Of a DNA stretch of 10,920 nt, positions 1-9,373 are shown piece after piece. Below the pieces are notes generated by a model. The model did no database searches. It had not been told where the DNA came from and was given only the letters and a program-made list of their open reading frames with translations. Position 1 is the stretch's first letter, and each line of letters starts with the position of its first letter. A program made the position numbers and the translations under genes. This DNA is from Asaia bogorensis (GTDB lineage Bacteria; Pseudomonadota; Alphaproteobacteria; Acetobacterales; Acetobacteraceae), in NCBI GenBank assembly GCA_945874515.1, contig CAMCHA010000030.1, positions 1 to 10,920 of the forward strand, written 5' to 3'.

Positions 1-114
1 GATGAAGCGCGCGAAGCGGGCGAGGGTCGCGCCTATGGCCCGCTGCTTGGCGCTTGGGCCTGGGTGGTAGGCGCGGGTTCCAAGGCTGCGGTGGTGGCGG
101 CCAAGCGGATTTGA
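1..114 (+). CDS. C-terminal fragment of an unidentified protein
   Basis: An open frame enters from the left edge (codons start at base 1) and ends at TGA 112-114, giving 37 residues that end in KAAVVAAKRI. The fragment has Ala/Gly-rich composition and codon use like the neighbouring genes, which supports it as the end of a real gene. It is too short to assign a family. It converges on the DMT transporter gene with only 12 bp between the two stop codons. I see no convincing terminator; the 10-base palindrome at 114-123 has no room for a loop. Confidence 0.55.
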   Translation, partial: DEAREAGEGRAYGPLLGAWAWVVGAGSKAAVVAAKRI

Positions 115-126
115 AGCGCGCTTGGC

Positions 127-1014
127 CTATCTGCTGATTTGCGTTTCCCGCCACCACACCAGCAAGCCACCGGCCAGGATCGCCGCGGTGCCGACCAAGG
201 TCCAAAAATCCGGAAAAGTCTGGAACACCAGCCAGCCCACAATGGCCGCGAAAATGATTTGAATGGTACTGAAAGGCGCCAGCATGGAAGCCGGCGCGCG
301 CTGAAACGCCGCAACCAGCAACATCTGGCCGCATAAATTGAGCAAGCCTGCCACGGCAAAGGCCGGCAGATCGCCAATATCCGGCACGGTCCAGACCAGC
401 GGCACAAACGCCGCCGCCAGCGCCAATTGCACAGCACTTGTCCAGATCAGTGTGGTAATGGCACCATCACGCGGCATCATGCGCGTGATGACAAGCGCAA
501 AGGCCCAAAGCACGGCCTCAGACAACGGCCAAAGCGCCGCCGGGCCGAATACCCCCATACCCGGGCGCAGCACTACCAGCACGCCCAAAAAGCCAATCGC
601 CACCGCCACCCAGCGCTGCCAATCCACTTTTTCCTTGAGCAGCCAAATGGAAAACAGCACCACAATGAAGGGCGATACGTAAGCGAGTGCGGTACAATCC
701 GCGAGGTCAAGCAGGCTCAACCCCTGCACAAACATCACCGTGCAAAAGTAAATGCAGGCGCCGCGCAGGATTTGCAGACGCGGATGGGCGCTACGTGCCA
801 CGGCAGCGCCGCGCCAGGCCATGAAGATCAGCAGTGGCAAAATCTGAAACACCGCGCGGCCAAAACCGATTTCCAGCGCGTGGTAGCGTTCCGTCAGCAC
901 CTTTGATGTCGCATCCACAATGGTCAGGATAAAAAATCCCGCGAGCAATAACAGCACCGCCAAAGCGCGATTCTGCATTGGGTGCTGGGGGGATGTTTCT
1001 TGTAATGTTTGCAT
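127..1014 (-). CDS. DMT superfamily transporter (EamA-type, 10 TM)
   Basis: This 295-residue protein is highly hydrophobic with about ten predicted membrane segments in two five-helix halves, the classic EamA/RhaT drug-metabolite transporter layout. Visible hallmarks are the first-half run ending near SIWLLKEKVDWQRW, where a Glu-rich short loop follows TM4 and precedes TM5, followed by GFLGVLVVLRPG, and a second half ending in a short WWRE tail. Members of this family export or import small metabolites such as amino acids, nucleobases and drugs; the substrate cannot be read from sequence. I start it at ATG 1012-1014 (MQTLQETSP), because the longer frame would add about 37 Arg/Cys-rich residues lying inside the MmgE/PrpD gene. 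The start overlaps the upstream stop as TGATG, suggesting translational coupling. It is the last gene of the seven-gene run behind gcvT. An inner ATG (M13) is an alternative start. Confidence 0.88.
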   Translation of the reverse strand: MQTLQETSPQHPMQNRALAVLLLLAGFFILTIVDATSKVLTERYHALEIGFGRAVFQILPLLIFMAWRGAAVARSAHPRLQILRGACIYFCTVMFVQGLSLLDLADCTALAYVSPFIVVLFSIWLLKEKVDWQRWVAVAIGFLGVLVVLRPGMGVFGPAALWPLSEAVLWAFALVITRMMPRDGAITTLIWTSAVQLALAAAFVPLVWTVPDIGDLPAFAVAGLLNLCGQMLLVAAFQRAPASMLAPFSTIQIIFAAIVGWLVFQTFPDFWTLVGTAAILAGGLLVWWRETQISR

Positions 1015-2333
1015 CAAGCGCCCACGAAAAATTCGCGTGGTGCGGCGCCATCCGCACCAAGGATCACCGCCGCAAGCCGCGCCATGGCGGCATCGCCGAT
1101 TACGGGCGCGGCAAAGCGTTGGCATTTCGCCATGACCGCGGCGGCATCGAGCGCAAGGCCCGGATCACCCGCCATGGCACCGACGGACGCCTGATGGCTT
1201 TCACCGCTGGCCAGCGTCACGATCAGCCGCGCACCGCGCTTTTCGGCAGCCGTCAGCGCAGCATCCTCGGTGAGTTCCACCAAGCCCTCAAGCCGGCGCA
1301 GCGCGGGATCAGCCAGCGCCGCATCGGTATAGGCCGAAGGGCCAAGATCACCCTGCATCAGCGCCGCCGCCACGGCCCAGCTCAGGCTGAATTGCGCCTG
1401 GATGGCGCGCGCTGGTGCGCGATTGACAGCGTAGCGCAAAGCCTCCCCATAGGTTTCCAGCCTGATCGCGGTGACATCATCAAGCCGGTCAGCGATAGCT
1501 GCGCGCAATTCCAAAGCCGCCGCGGCAGCGTAATGCGCATGGCGCACGCCAGCGAAGGGCTTGATATAGGCTTGCTCGATCAGCCATTCGCCTGCTGGCG
1601 CTCGCATGGCAGGTATTTCATGAAGAAGCGCAATGCGCCGCGCCTCCGCCAAGCCAACCTCGGGCGCATCCATCCCCGCACGCGCCGCCGCCGCCGCCAT
1701 GGCACCGAGCAACACGGCATGGGCCGGGTAGCTGTTCCGACCATCCATCCCGGCGGCAATCGGGGCATAAAGCGCGAAGGGGATTTGGCAGGCGGCCAAG
1801 CGGATGGCGCGCGCCACCTCCGCCACATCCCCACCGGCAAGCCTTGCCGCCGCCGCAGCGGCGCCGAGTGAATGCCAAGACCCATCCACATGCATGCCGG
1901 GTCGGATGCGCCAAATCTCTCCGGCACGGCCAGCGATTTCATAGCCAAGCGCGAAGGCGGCATGCACAGCGCCTGGCGCAACCCGCCCCGCCGCCAAGGC
2001 CGCGATGCAAAGCGGTGCGACGGCCAGTGCCGGGCGTCCATGGGCGCGCGCCAGGCCCTCATTAGCTTCATCCCAACACATGGCGGCGGCCAGCACCGCC
2101 GCGGTGCCAGCTTCTGAAAGCCCGGCGGCGCATCCCGGCAAGCGCACCGCACCGGGCATGGTAATCGCCAGCGCATCAGCAAAACGGCGCGGCGCGGCAT
2201 GGCCGAGCCCGGCGATCATGCAACCAAGGCTGTCCAGCAACAATAAGCGCGCGGCATCCGCGACCGAACAAGCAGGCCCATCCCAGGCGAACGCAATCAC
2301 ATCATCGAAATCGCCTTCAGGGCGTGCGGTCAT
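1014..2333 (-). CDS. MmgE/PrpD family protein (divergent)
   Basis: The 439-residue product matches the MmgE/PrpD family, which includes 2-methylcitrate dehydratase (PrpD), cis-aconitate decarboxylase and iminodisuccinate epimerases. Recognisable segments are LLLDSLGCMIAGLG near residues 31-44, a Trp-Asp-Glu with D88 and a His ten residues on (H98), GYEIAGR at 130-136, H148 eight residues before LGAAAA, and the K258-P-x4-R264-H-x-H267 segment corresponding to the family KPYPxCRxxH motif. Aligned by eye to the active site recalled for human cis-aconitate decarboxylase (D93, H103, H159, K207, K272), D88, H98, H148 and K258 are kept, but the family TKPLHxG segment is replaced by GRNSYPA, with R199 at the Lys position. 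The substrate may therefore differ from PrpD. The start is ATG 2331-2333; it overlaps the GNAT gene by 17 bp, and earlier starts would give low-complexity sequence in the GNAT frame. Not called prpD: no prpB or prpC is nearby. Confidence 0.85.
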   Translation of the reverse strand: MTARPEGDFDDVIAFAWDGPACSVADAARLLLLDSLGCMIAGLGHAAPRRFADALAITMPGAVRLPGCAAGLSEAGTAAVLAAAMCWDEANEGLARAHGRPALAVAPLCIAALAAGRVAPGAVHAAFALGYEIAGRAGEIWRIRPGMHVDGSWHSLGAAAAAARLAGGDVAEVARAIRLAACQIPFALYAPIAAGMDGRNSYPAHAVLLGAMAAAAARAGMDAPEVGLAEARRIALLHEIPAMRAPAGEWLIEQAYIKPFAGVRHAHYAAAAALELRAAIADRLDDVTAIRLETYGEALRYAVNRAPARAIQAQFSLSWAVAAALMQGDLGPSAYTDAALADPALRRLEGLVELTEDAALTAAEKRGARLIVTLASGESHQASVGAMAGDPGLALDAAAVMAKCQRFAAPVIGDAAMARLAAVILGADGAAPREFFVGA

Positions 2334-2769
2334 ACGTGATCCACATGGTGCGTTTCGCGACGCGATCATAAACGCCGCGCCCACGGTAATTATCATCCGC
2401 TGTGATCCAGCGCAGCACAGACCAACCGCGTTCGCGCGCGATGGCCGCCAGATGATCAATCAGCGCATCCGCCACGCGCTGGCCGCGCAGTGCGGGATCA
2501 ACAAATAAATCATCCAGAAAACAGCCCGTACTGGCCGAAAGTGGGCGCGCGTAGGGTCGGTAATGCACCATGCCAATCGGCACACCTTCTGCGTTTTCCG
2601 CAATCAACCCCTTCACCTCATGCGCTGGGTCTTGCGTCCAGGACCATACGCGCGCGCGCATCTCAGGTGTTTGAGTCACGCGGTAGAATTCGGCATAGCC
2701 CGCATAAAGAATTTCCCAGCGCGGCCGGTGATGCGGTGCCAGCGGCACAATGCGAAGCCAAGCGGTCAC
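2317..2769 (-). CDS. GNAT-family N-acetyltransferase
   Basis: This 150-residue protein has the GNAT fold signature, transferring an acetyl group from acetyl-CoA to an amine. Motif A is visible as FLDDLFVDPALRGQRVADAL (residues 84-103), with the acetyl-CoA pyrophosphate loop RGQRVA in the position of the usual R/QxxGxG/A. It is followed by motif B, in which ITADDNYRGRGVYDRVA leads to a C-terminal WITYDR strand. The start is GTG 2767-2769, which overlaps the NUDIX stop as GTGA. This puts the N-terminus at a typical position (LRIVPLAPHHRPRW, the first beta strand and helix); an upstream ATG in frame would add 64 residues of antisense-like sequence within the NUDIX gene. The substrate is unknown. 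Its place inside the gcv-led run suggests an amino acid or related metabolite, but that is inference. Confidence 0.85.
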   Translation of the reverse strand: MTAWLRIVPLAPHHRPRWEILYAGYAEFYRVTQTPEMRARVWSWTQDPAHEVKGLIAENAEGVPIGMVHYRPYARPLSASTGCFLDDLFVDPALRGQRVADALIDHLAAIARERGWSVLRWITADDNYRGRGVYDRVAKRTMWITYDRTP

Positions 2770-3350
2770 GGGGTGGCCTTTGGCGCGACGTGAAACTGCA
2801 CCCTTCCAATCGCTTGCAGCGCGACCATCAGGGAAGCGACATGAGCAGATTGCACAAAAGCACCTGCGCTGATCAGTGCTGGAATTTCGGCCAGCGGCAG
2901 TAATTCCACCGCAATTTCCTCCCCAGCATCCAGCGATTGCGCCCCATCCGCATAGGCACACAGCGCGAGCACGGTATGGATCCGGTTGGTATGCGTGGCC
3001 GAATTGGGGCTGAGGCTGGTGATGTGGCGAAACTCCCGCGCCGCAAACCCGGTTTCTTCGCGCAATTCGCGCGCGGCGGCTTCAAGCGGCCCGGAATCCG
3101 CCGCATCCGTCACGCCGCCCGGCAATTCCAGATGCACGCAACCCGCACCATGGCGATATTGGTGGTTCACCACCAGGCAATCATCTTCCGTGATCGCCAC
3201 CACATGCACCCAGTCGCGATATTCCAGCACGTAATAGGGATCGAGCACCGCGCCTTCCGGCGTGATGCAATGATCCGCGCGCAGCCTGATCCAGCGATCG
3301 GCATGGATCACGCGGCTGCCGGCCACGCGCCAGGCACCTGGCTGGCGCAT
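2766..3350 (-). CDS. NUDIX hydrolase (ADP-ribose pyrophosphatase-like)
   Basis: The product (194 residues) has an N-terminal strand region typical of ADP-sugar pyrophosphatases (YYVLEYRDWVHVVAIT, residues 39-54), then ELPGG (75-79) and a Nudix helix RELREETGF (94-102) carrying the metal-binding Glu residues E95, E98 and E99. These enzymes hydrolyse nucleoside diphosphates linked to another moiety, such as ADP-ribose or sugar nucleotides. The box is slightly off consensus: between ELPGG and RELREETG there is one extra residue, and D85 stands where Glu is usual. SxxSxxSxT-like residues after the box (SLSPNSATH, 112-120) fit the ADP-ribose pyrophosphatase group, which often has a Pro in this loop. 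The start is ATG 3348-3350, 2 bp after the gcvP stop. The next gene overlaps its stop by 4 bp, so translation is probably coupled on both sides. Confidence 0.88.
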   Translation of the reverse strand: MRQPGAWRVAGSRVIHADRWIRLRADHCITPEGAVLDPYYVLEYRDWVHVVAITEDDCLVVNHQYRHGAGCVHLELPGGVTDAADSGPLEAAARELREETGFAAREFRHITSLSPNSATHTNRIHTVLALCAYADGAQSLDAGEEIAVELLPLAEIPALISAGAFVQSAHVASLMVALQAIGRVQFHVAPKATP

Positions 3351-3352
3351 GA

Positions 3353-6255
<2,903 letters not shown>

Positions 6256-6259
<4 letters not shown>

Positions 6260-6633
6260 GCCAGGCTATCCACGAAGGAATGATAGGCGCCCTCATCCAT
6301 TAACGCGGCGATTTCAGACGCATCGGCGGGCTCAATGCGAAAGAACCAGCCGCCTTGCGTGGATTCGCGGTTGACCAGGCCCGGGTCATCGGTCAGCGCT
6401 GCATTCACTTCAATGATCTTGCCAGCAATCGGCGCATAAACATCAGAAGCGGCCTTCACGCTTTCGACCACGGCGCAGGCCTCACCAGCAGCAACCACGC
6501 GTCCCACTTCCGGCAAATCCACAAACACCACATCGCCCAGCGCATTCTGCGCGTGATCAGTAATGCCGATGGTCGCGCCATCGCCATCGGTGCGGATCCA
6601 TTCATGATCTTTGGAAAAACGCATTTCAGACAT
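6256..6633 (-). CDS. gcvH: Glycine cleavage system H protein
   Basis: The H protein (125 residues, normal family length) is the lipoylated shuttle that carries the aminomethyl group from GcvP to GcvT and electrons to lipoamide dehydrogenase. The lipoyl domain is clear: [20 protein letters not shown] at 10-29, [13 protein letters not shown] at 32-44, and [15 protein letters not shown] with the lipoylated lysine K60. The conserved C-terminal GGWFFRI segment is also present. I chose ATG 6631-6633, which has an AAAGG Shine-Dalgarno-like sequence about 9 bases upstream that lies inside the end of gcvT; the frame extends 19 residues further but those overlap gcvT and look non-coding. It sits between gcvT (13-bp gap) and gcvP (4-bp overlap). 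ATG at M4 is a less likely start. Confidence 0.97.
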
Positions 6634-6646
6634 GGGACAGAGCCTT

Positions 6647-7759
6647 TCAGCGAGCGTAACGATGGGGGGTAAAGGGCATGGGCGCAACACGGGCGGGAAC
6701 CGCCTTGCCGCGCACCATCAAATCAAGGGCAGTGCCGTCTTCGGCAAAGGGGCGCGCGACATAGCCCATGGCAACCGGCGCACCCACGGAAGGGCCAAAC
6801 CCGCCCGAGGTTACTTCGCCAATCACCGCGCCATCCGCGCCCGCAATGGGGGTATGGCCACGCGCCGGCTGGCGGCCCTCGGGGCGCAGACCAATGCGCA
6901 GGCGCTTTGGCCCATTGGCCAATTCGTCGCGCACGCGATCCGCACCTGGGAAATTCCATTCCATGCGGCGGCGCTTGCCGATGCTCCACACCAGGCCCGC
7001 TTCAACGGCGCTGGTGGTCTCATCAATATCGCTGCCGTAGAGACAAAGCCCCGCTTCAAGCCGGAGTGAATCCCGCGCGCCCAGCCCCGCCGGCATCACG
7101 CCAGGCAACGCCAGCAAGCGGCGCGCAAAGCCTTCCGCCTGATCGGCAGGGACCGAGATTTCAACGCCATCCTCACCGGTATAGCCGCTGCGGGAAATAA
7201 TTGCGTTCACGCCGCCAATATCGAAACTGCCAATTCCCATGAAGGAAAACGCTGCAAGGCCCGGCGCCAATGCAGCAAGTGCCGGCACAGCACCTGGCCC
7301 TTGCAGCGCCAAAAGCGCGCGATCCTCATGCCGATGCAGCGTCACACCCTGCGGCAAATGCGCCGCGATATGGCCGAAATCATGATCCTTCCGGCTGGCA
7401 TTCACCACCAGGAAAATCCGGTCGCCCAAATTGGCGAACATGAAATCATCCAGAATGCCGCCGCTTGGCGATGTCAGCAGCCCATAGCGTTGGCGCCCGG
7501 GCTTGAGGCCAGCCACATCGGCGGGCGTCAAAGCCTCAAGCGCCGCCGCCGCACCTTCGCCGCGCAATTCCGCTTGGCCCATATGGGAAACATCGAAAAG
7601 GGCCGCGGCACTGCGGCAATGCAAATGCTCCGCCATGATGCCCGCCGGGTAGTGCACCGGCAGCGCATAACCCGCGAAGCCCACCATGCGCCCGCCCAAT
7701 TCGCGGTGCAGGGCGGCGAGCGGGGTTTCCGCCAGGGATTCGGGTTGAGACTCGGACAC
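6647..7759 (-). CDS. gcvT: Glycine cleavage system T protein (aminomethyltransferase)
   Basis: GcvT releases ammonia from the aminomethyl-lipoyl H protein and transfers the methylene group to tetrahydrofolate. Family signatures run through the 370-residue product: FDVSHMGQ, GGILDDFMFANLGDRIFLVV with the acidic pair of the folate site (near residues 104-105), SGYTGEDGVEI, and LGARDSLRLEAGLCLYGSDI. The folding ends with the usual C-terminal barrel (TPIAGADGAVIGEVTSGGFG). I place the start at GTG 7757-7759 because GGGAGG lies four bases upstream of it. The longer GTG frame from 7774 has no Shine-Dalgarno and its start codon lies within a hairpin stem. It is the first gene of the operon and follows the tandem glycine riboswitch, so it should be glycine-regulated. 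The first in-frame ATG is 24 residues inside and would remove conserved sequence. Confidence 0.96.
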   Translation of the reverse strand: MSESQPESLAETPLAALHRELGGRMVGFAGYALPVHYPAGIMAEHLHCRSAAALFDVSHMGQAELRGEGAAAALEALTPADVAGLKPGRQRYGLLTSPSGGILDDFMFANLGDRIFLVVNASRKDHDFGHIAAHLPQGVTLHRHEDRALLALQGPGAVPALAALAPGLAAFSFMGIGSFDIGGVNAIISRSGYTGEDGVEISVPADQAEGFARRLLALPGVMPAGLGARDSLRLEAGLCLYGSDIDETTSAVEAGLVWSIGKRRRMEWNFPGADRVRDELANGPKRLRIGLRPEGRQPARGHTPIAGADGAVIGEVTSGGFGPSVGAPVAMGYVARPFAEDGTALDLMVRGKAVPARVAPMPFTPHRYAR

Positions 7760-7768
7760 GCTGCCTCC
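7760..7768 (-). promoter_or_regulatory. Shine-Dalgarno of gcvT
   Basis: Reading the minus strand, GGAGG (within the GGGAGGCAGC run) precedes GTG 7759 by four bases. This purine-rich site decides the gcvT start in favour of GTG 7757-7759 over the upstream GTG at 7774. Confidence 0.65.
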
Positions 7769-7785
7769 CGCCACTTTTCGTGGCG
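7769..7785 (-). promoter_or_regulatory. Hairpin beside gcvT ribosome-binding site (putative expression platform)
   Basis: On the minus strand CGCCAC (7785-7780), GAAAA loop (7779-7775) and GUGGCG (7774-7769) form a perfect 6-bp stem directly 5' of GGGAGG, the gcvT Shine-Dalgarno. The stem end and the Shine-Dalgarno share the GCGGGAGG run. There is no U-tract, so it does not look like an intrinsic terminator. It is a plausible part of a translation-level switch between the riboswitch and gcvT, but no alternative pairing has been worked out. It also hides the alternative GTG at 7774. Confidence 0.5.
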
Positions 7786-7803
7786 AAATGGGTTCAGAAC
7801 GTG

Positions 7804-7999
7804 GTCCCCCTCTGTCTGATGACCTGAGAGATTCGGTGGGTGCCTTGCCTCACCTTACTCCGTCGGTGCCATGGCTTGCGCCACGGGCTTTCCAGAGGCC
7901 CCTTCCCCGCGCGGCCCTTGTTGCCTGAGCGTTTCCGGGGACCGGTTGCGCCTTCGGCGGCAGGCAGGCCTGCTCTCTCCCGCGCGGTGTCAAACGGGG
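7804..7999 (-). ncRNA. Tandem glycine riboswitch (two aptamers) of the gcv operon
   Basis: The minus strand carries two glycine-aptamer copies in the usual tandem layout. Aptamer I runs from 7987 to 7907: its ends CCGCGCGG (7987-7980) and CCGCGCGG (7914-7907) pair as P1, and inside are GAGAG, GCCGCCGAAGGCGCAACC and CGCUCAGGCAA. Aptamer II runs from about 7898 to 7808: CCUCUGG at its 5' end pairs with CAGAGG at its 3' end (7898-7893 with 7814-7809), and inside are CCGACGGAGUAAG and UCUCUCAGGUC followed by GACAGAGGG. The linker is GGAAGGGG (7906-7899). A CCCC in the leader (7999-7996) could pair with the linker GGGG, leaving GUUUGACA opposite GGAA, as in the leader-linker kink-turn described for this class. 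Binding of glycine is expected to activate gcv expression. Confidence 0.93.
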
Positions 8000-8075
8000 T
8001 GTAGAGTGAATGGCAGATCGGGCCGGGGCGCGCAATATGGAATCATTAGGCAGAAATCATCCGATGCCTAAGCCT

Positions 8076-8103
8076 TTGGTTAATCCTTCTCATTGAGTAT
8101 AGG
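8076..8103 (+). promoter_or_regulatory. Possible sigma70-type promoter for the GH108-like gene
   Basis: TTGGTT (8076-8081) and TATAGG (8098-8103) are separated by 16 bases and lie just upstream of the gene at 8132, with an expected transcription start around 8110 and a short leader. The fit to consensus is moderate (4 of 6 in each box). No comparable minus-strand promoter for gcvT could be recognised; one must lie somewhere between about 8000 and 8130, because the riboswitch begins at about 7999. Confidence 0.35.
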
Positions 8104-8131
8104 GCGTCAAGCATTTCGGCCCGGAGCAGGC

Positions 8132-8677
8132 ATGGACGGTTTTTTCCTTGGTCAATCCCGCATCGCGCACCACCCCCCGGTGGCGCGGTTCGAGGTTTGT
8201 GCCGATGCCCTGCTGGAAGCCCATGGCGGCATGGTCTATCGCGACTCGGCTTCGCGCGGTCCCTGCATGAACGGCATCAGCCTTGGCATGTTGAGCGCCT
8301 TTCTGGGCGAGCCCGCCAGCATTGGCCGGCTAATGCGCCTGGATGAGGCGCTGACGCGGCGCATTTACCGCCGCCTGATCTGGGATGAGCTTGGCGCGGA
8401 CCGGCTGCCGCCGGGGCTTGACCTGGCGCTGCTGGCCTTCGCGCTGGAAGCCGGGCCGCATGGCGCGATCCTGTCGTTGCAGGATGCGCTTGGCCTTACG
8501 CGCAGCGGCGCCTTAGACGAACCAAGCCGCGCTGCCATGCAGGGGCTGGTTGTCGGGCCGGTCATCACGCGGCTCTTCGCCGCCCTTTTCGCTCATTGCC
8601 TGGCGCTGGGTGAGCTGCCGGGCCGCGCTTTGGAACAACTGCGCGACGCGGCGCTTGAAATGGCGGGGTCAGGCTGA
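8132..8677 (+). CDS. GH108-like (peptidoglycan hydrolase fold) protein with altered catalytic site
   Basis: The 181-residue product aligns by eye with GH108 / Pfam glycosyl hydrolase 108 plus PG_binding_3 proteins (the secretion-activator and phage-endolysin type lysozymes). The N-terminal domain (about 15-95) contains AHGGMVYRD in the place of HEGGYVND and ends GIS (48-50). Then comes IYRRLIWDEL (78-87, compare the family YRRxYWDP), LPPGLDLALLAFALEAGP (92-109), and SLQDALGL (115-122) leading to a final PG_binding_3-like half. The spacing from HGG to GIS is identical to the family, but the family catalytic Glu in HEGG is H31 here. A lytic role is therefore doubtful. There is no signal peptide or membrane segment. 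ATG 8132 is chosen because GGAG precedes it by five bases; a TTG 39 bases upstream lacks support. It is divergent from the gcv operon. Confidence 0.65.
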   Translation: MDGFFLGQSRIAHHPPVARFEVCADALLEAHGGMVYRDSASRGPCMNGISLGMLSAFLGEPASIGRLMRLDEALTRRIYRRLIWDELGADRLPPGLDLALLAFALEAGPHGAILSLQDALGLTRSGALDEPSRAAMQGLVVGPVITRLFAALFAHCLALGELPGRALEQLRDAALEMAGSG

Positions 8678-8687
8678 TTAAGCCTGA
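8669..8687. terminator. Bidirectional hairpin over the abutting stop codons
   Basis: TCAGGCT (8669-8675), GATTA (8676-8680) and AGCCTGA (8681-8687) make a perfect 7-bp inverted repeat with a 5-base loop, extendable at its base with G-T wobbles. The stop codons of the two convergent genes (TGA 8675-8677 and TAA on the minus strand at 8678-8680) sit in the loop region. It could terminate both transcripts, but neither side has a clear T-tract (TCTTCC follows on the plus strand), so Rho-independent activity is uncertain. Confidence 0.45.
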
Positions 8688-9373
8688 TCTTCCAGCACCC
8701 GCCCGGCACGATGCCGGCGCAGCAACCACAGCCCGATCAGCACCGAAACCACGAAAAGCGCCGCCGCAAGGCCCATCTGCCAGGCGCCATCCACCCGGAT
8801 GCCCTTGCCGAGCAGCGCGAAAATCACCGTCTGCGGTACATACCCAATCGCCGATGCCGCCAGAAAGGCCAAAGGCGGCACCGCCGCCATCCCGGCCAGC
8901 AGATTGACCGCCAGATTATTCCCAATCGGCAGCAACCGCAGCGCCAGCGTCGTGCCAAAGGGGCTGCCAATCAGTACATCCCGCATCGGGCGCAACCGGT
9001 GGCCGAAACGCCCCGCAAGCTGCGCCTCGGCCCAGGGGCGACCGATTGCGCGCGCCCAGGCATAGGCCACACCGCAACCCAGGATTTGCGCCGCCAAGGC
9101 CAGCGCCGTGCCCTCCATTGCGCCAAAGGCATAGCCAGCCAGAAAGGCGATCCCCTGGCGTGGCACGCCGACTGCCGTTAGCGCTGCCCCGGCCAGGACG
9201 AAAACCGCATCACCCAGCAAGCCCTGGCCCAGCACGTAATGGTCAACCCATTCTGTCCCCGGCGCGGCACCCAGGCTTCTCAGTAAGAACCCACCAGCCG
9301 TTAGGCCGAGTGCCAATACAAGCAACCGGATCAGCGCCGCCCGCCGCCGGGCGGGAGGCGGGGGCGTGGTCAT
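8678..9373 (-). CDS. VTT/TVP38-TMEM64 family membrane protein
   Basis: This 231-residue integral membrane protein belongs to the VTT (SNARE-associated, DedA-related) family, members of which are proposed to scramble or transport lipids. Visible features are an N-terminal Pro/Arg-rich cytoplasmic stretch and a first membrane segment (about 13-31), then the core GVPRQGIAFLAGYAFG (69-84) with the family Pro-Arg, and RLLPIGNNLAVNLLAG (145-160) with its Asn-rich turn and a further Pro-containing helix. The C-terminus is Arg-rich. About six membrane segments are seen. The start ATG 9371-9373 overlaps the stop of the upstream glycosyltransferase gene as ATGA, so the two are co-translated. The exact substrate is unknown; the pairing with a GT2 enzyme suggests work on lipid-linked sugars, which is inference. 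Confidence 0.85.
   Translation of the reverse strand: MTTPPPPARRRAALIRLLVLALGLTAGGFLLRSLGAAPGTEWVDHYVLGQGLLGDAVFVLAGAALTAVGVPRQGIAFLAGYAFGAMEGTALALAAQILGCGVAYAWARAIGRPWAEAQLAGRFGHRLRPMRDVLIGSPFGTTLALRLLPIGNNLAVNLLAGMAAVPPLAFLAASAIGYVPQTVIFALLGKGIRVDGAWQMGLAAALFVVSVLIGLWLLRRHRAGRVLEDQA

Noticed and set aside
114..123. Palindrome AAGCGCGCTT between the convergent stops at 114 and 127 as a terminator
   Set aside because: It has no loop space and no T-run; too short to terminate.
978..1871. 297-codon open frame on the plus strand, antisense to the MmgE/PrpD gene
   Set aside because: Arg/His-rich mirror frame with no recognisable domain; the minus-strand gene has clear family motifs.
2770..2961. 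N-terminal extension of the GNAT frame to ATG 2961
   Set aside because: The extra 64 residues are Cys/Gly-rich, lie inside the NUDIX gene, and have no family similarity.
7772..7774. GTG at 7774 as the gcvT start
   Set aside because: No Shine-Dalgarno before it and it lies within the stem next to the better GTG start at 7759.
7980..8000. TTGACA-like motif on the minus strand (7993-7988) as a -35 box
   Set aside because: It lies in the riboswitch leader immediately before P1, and its -10 would fall inside aptamer I with no suitable sequence.
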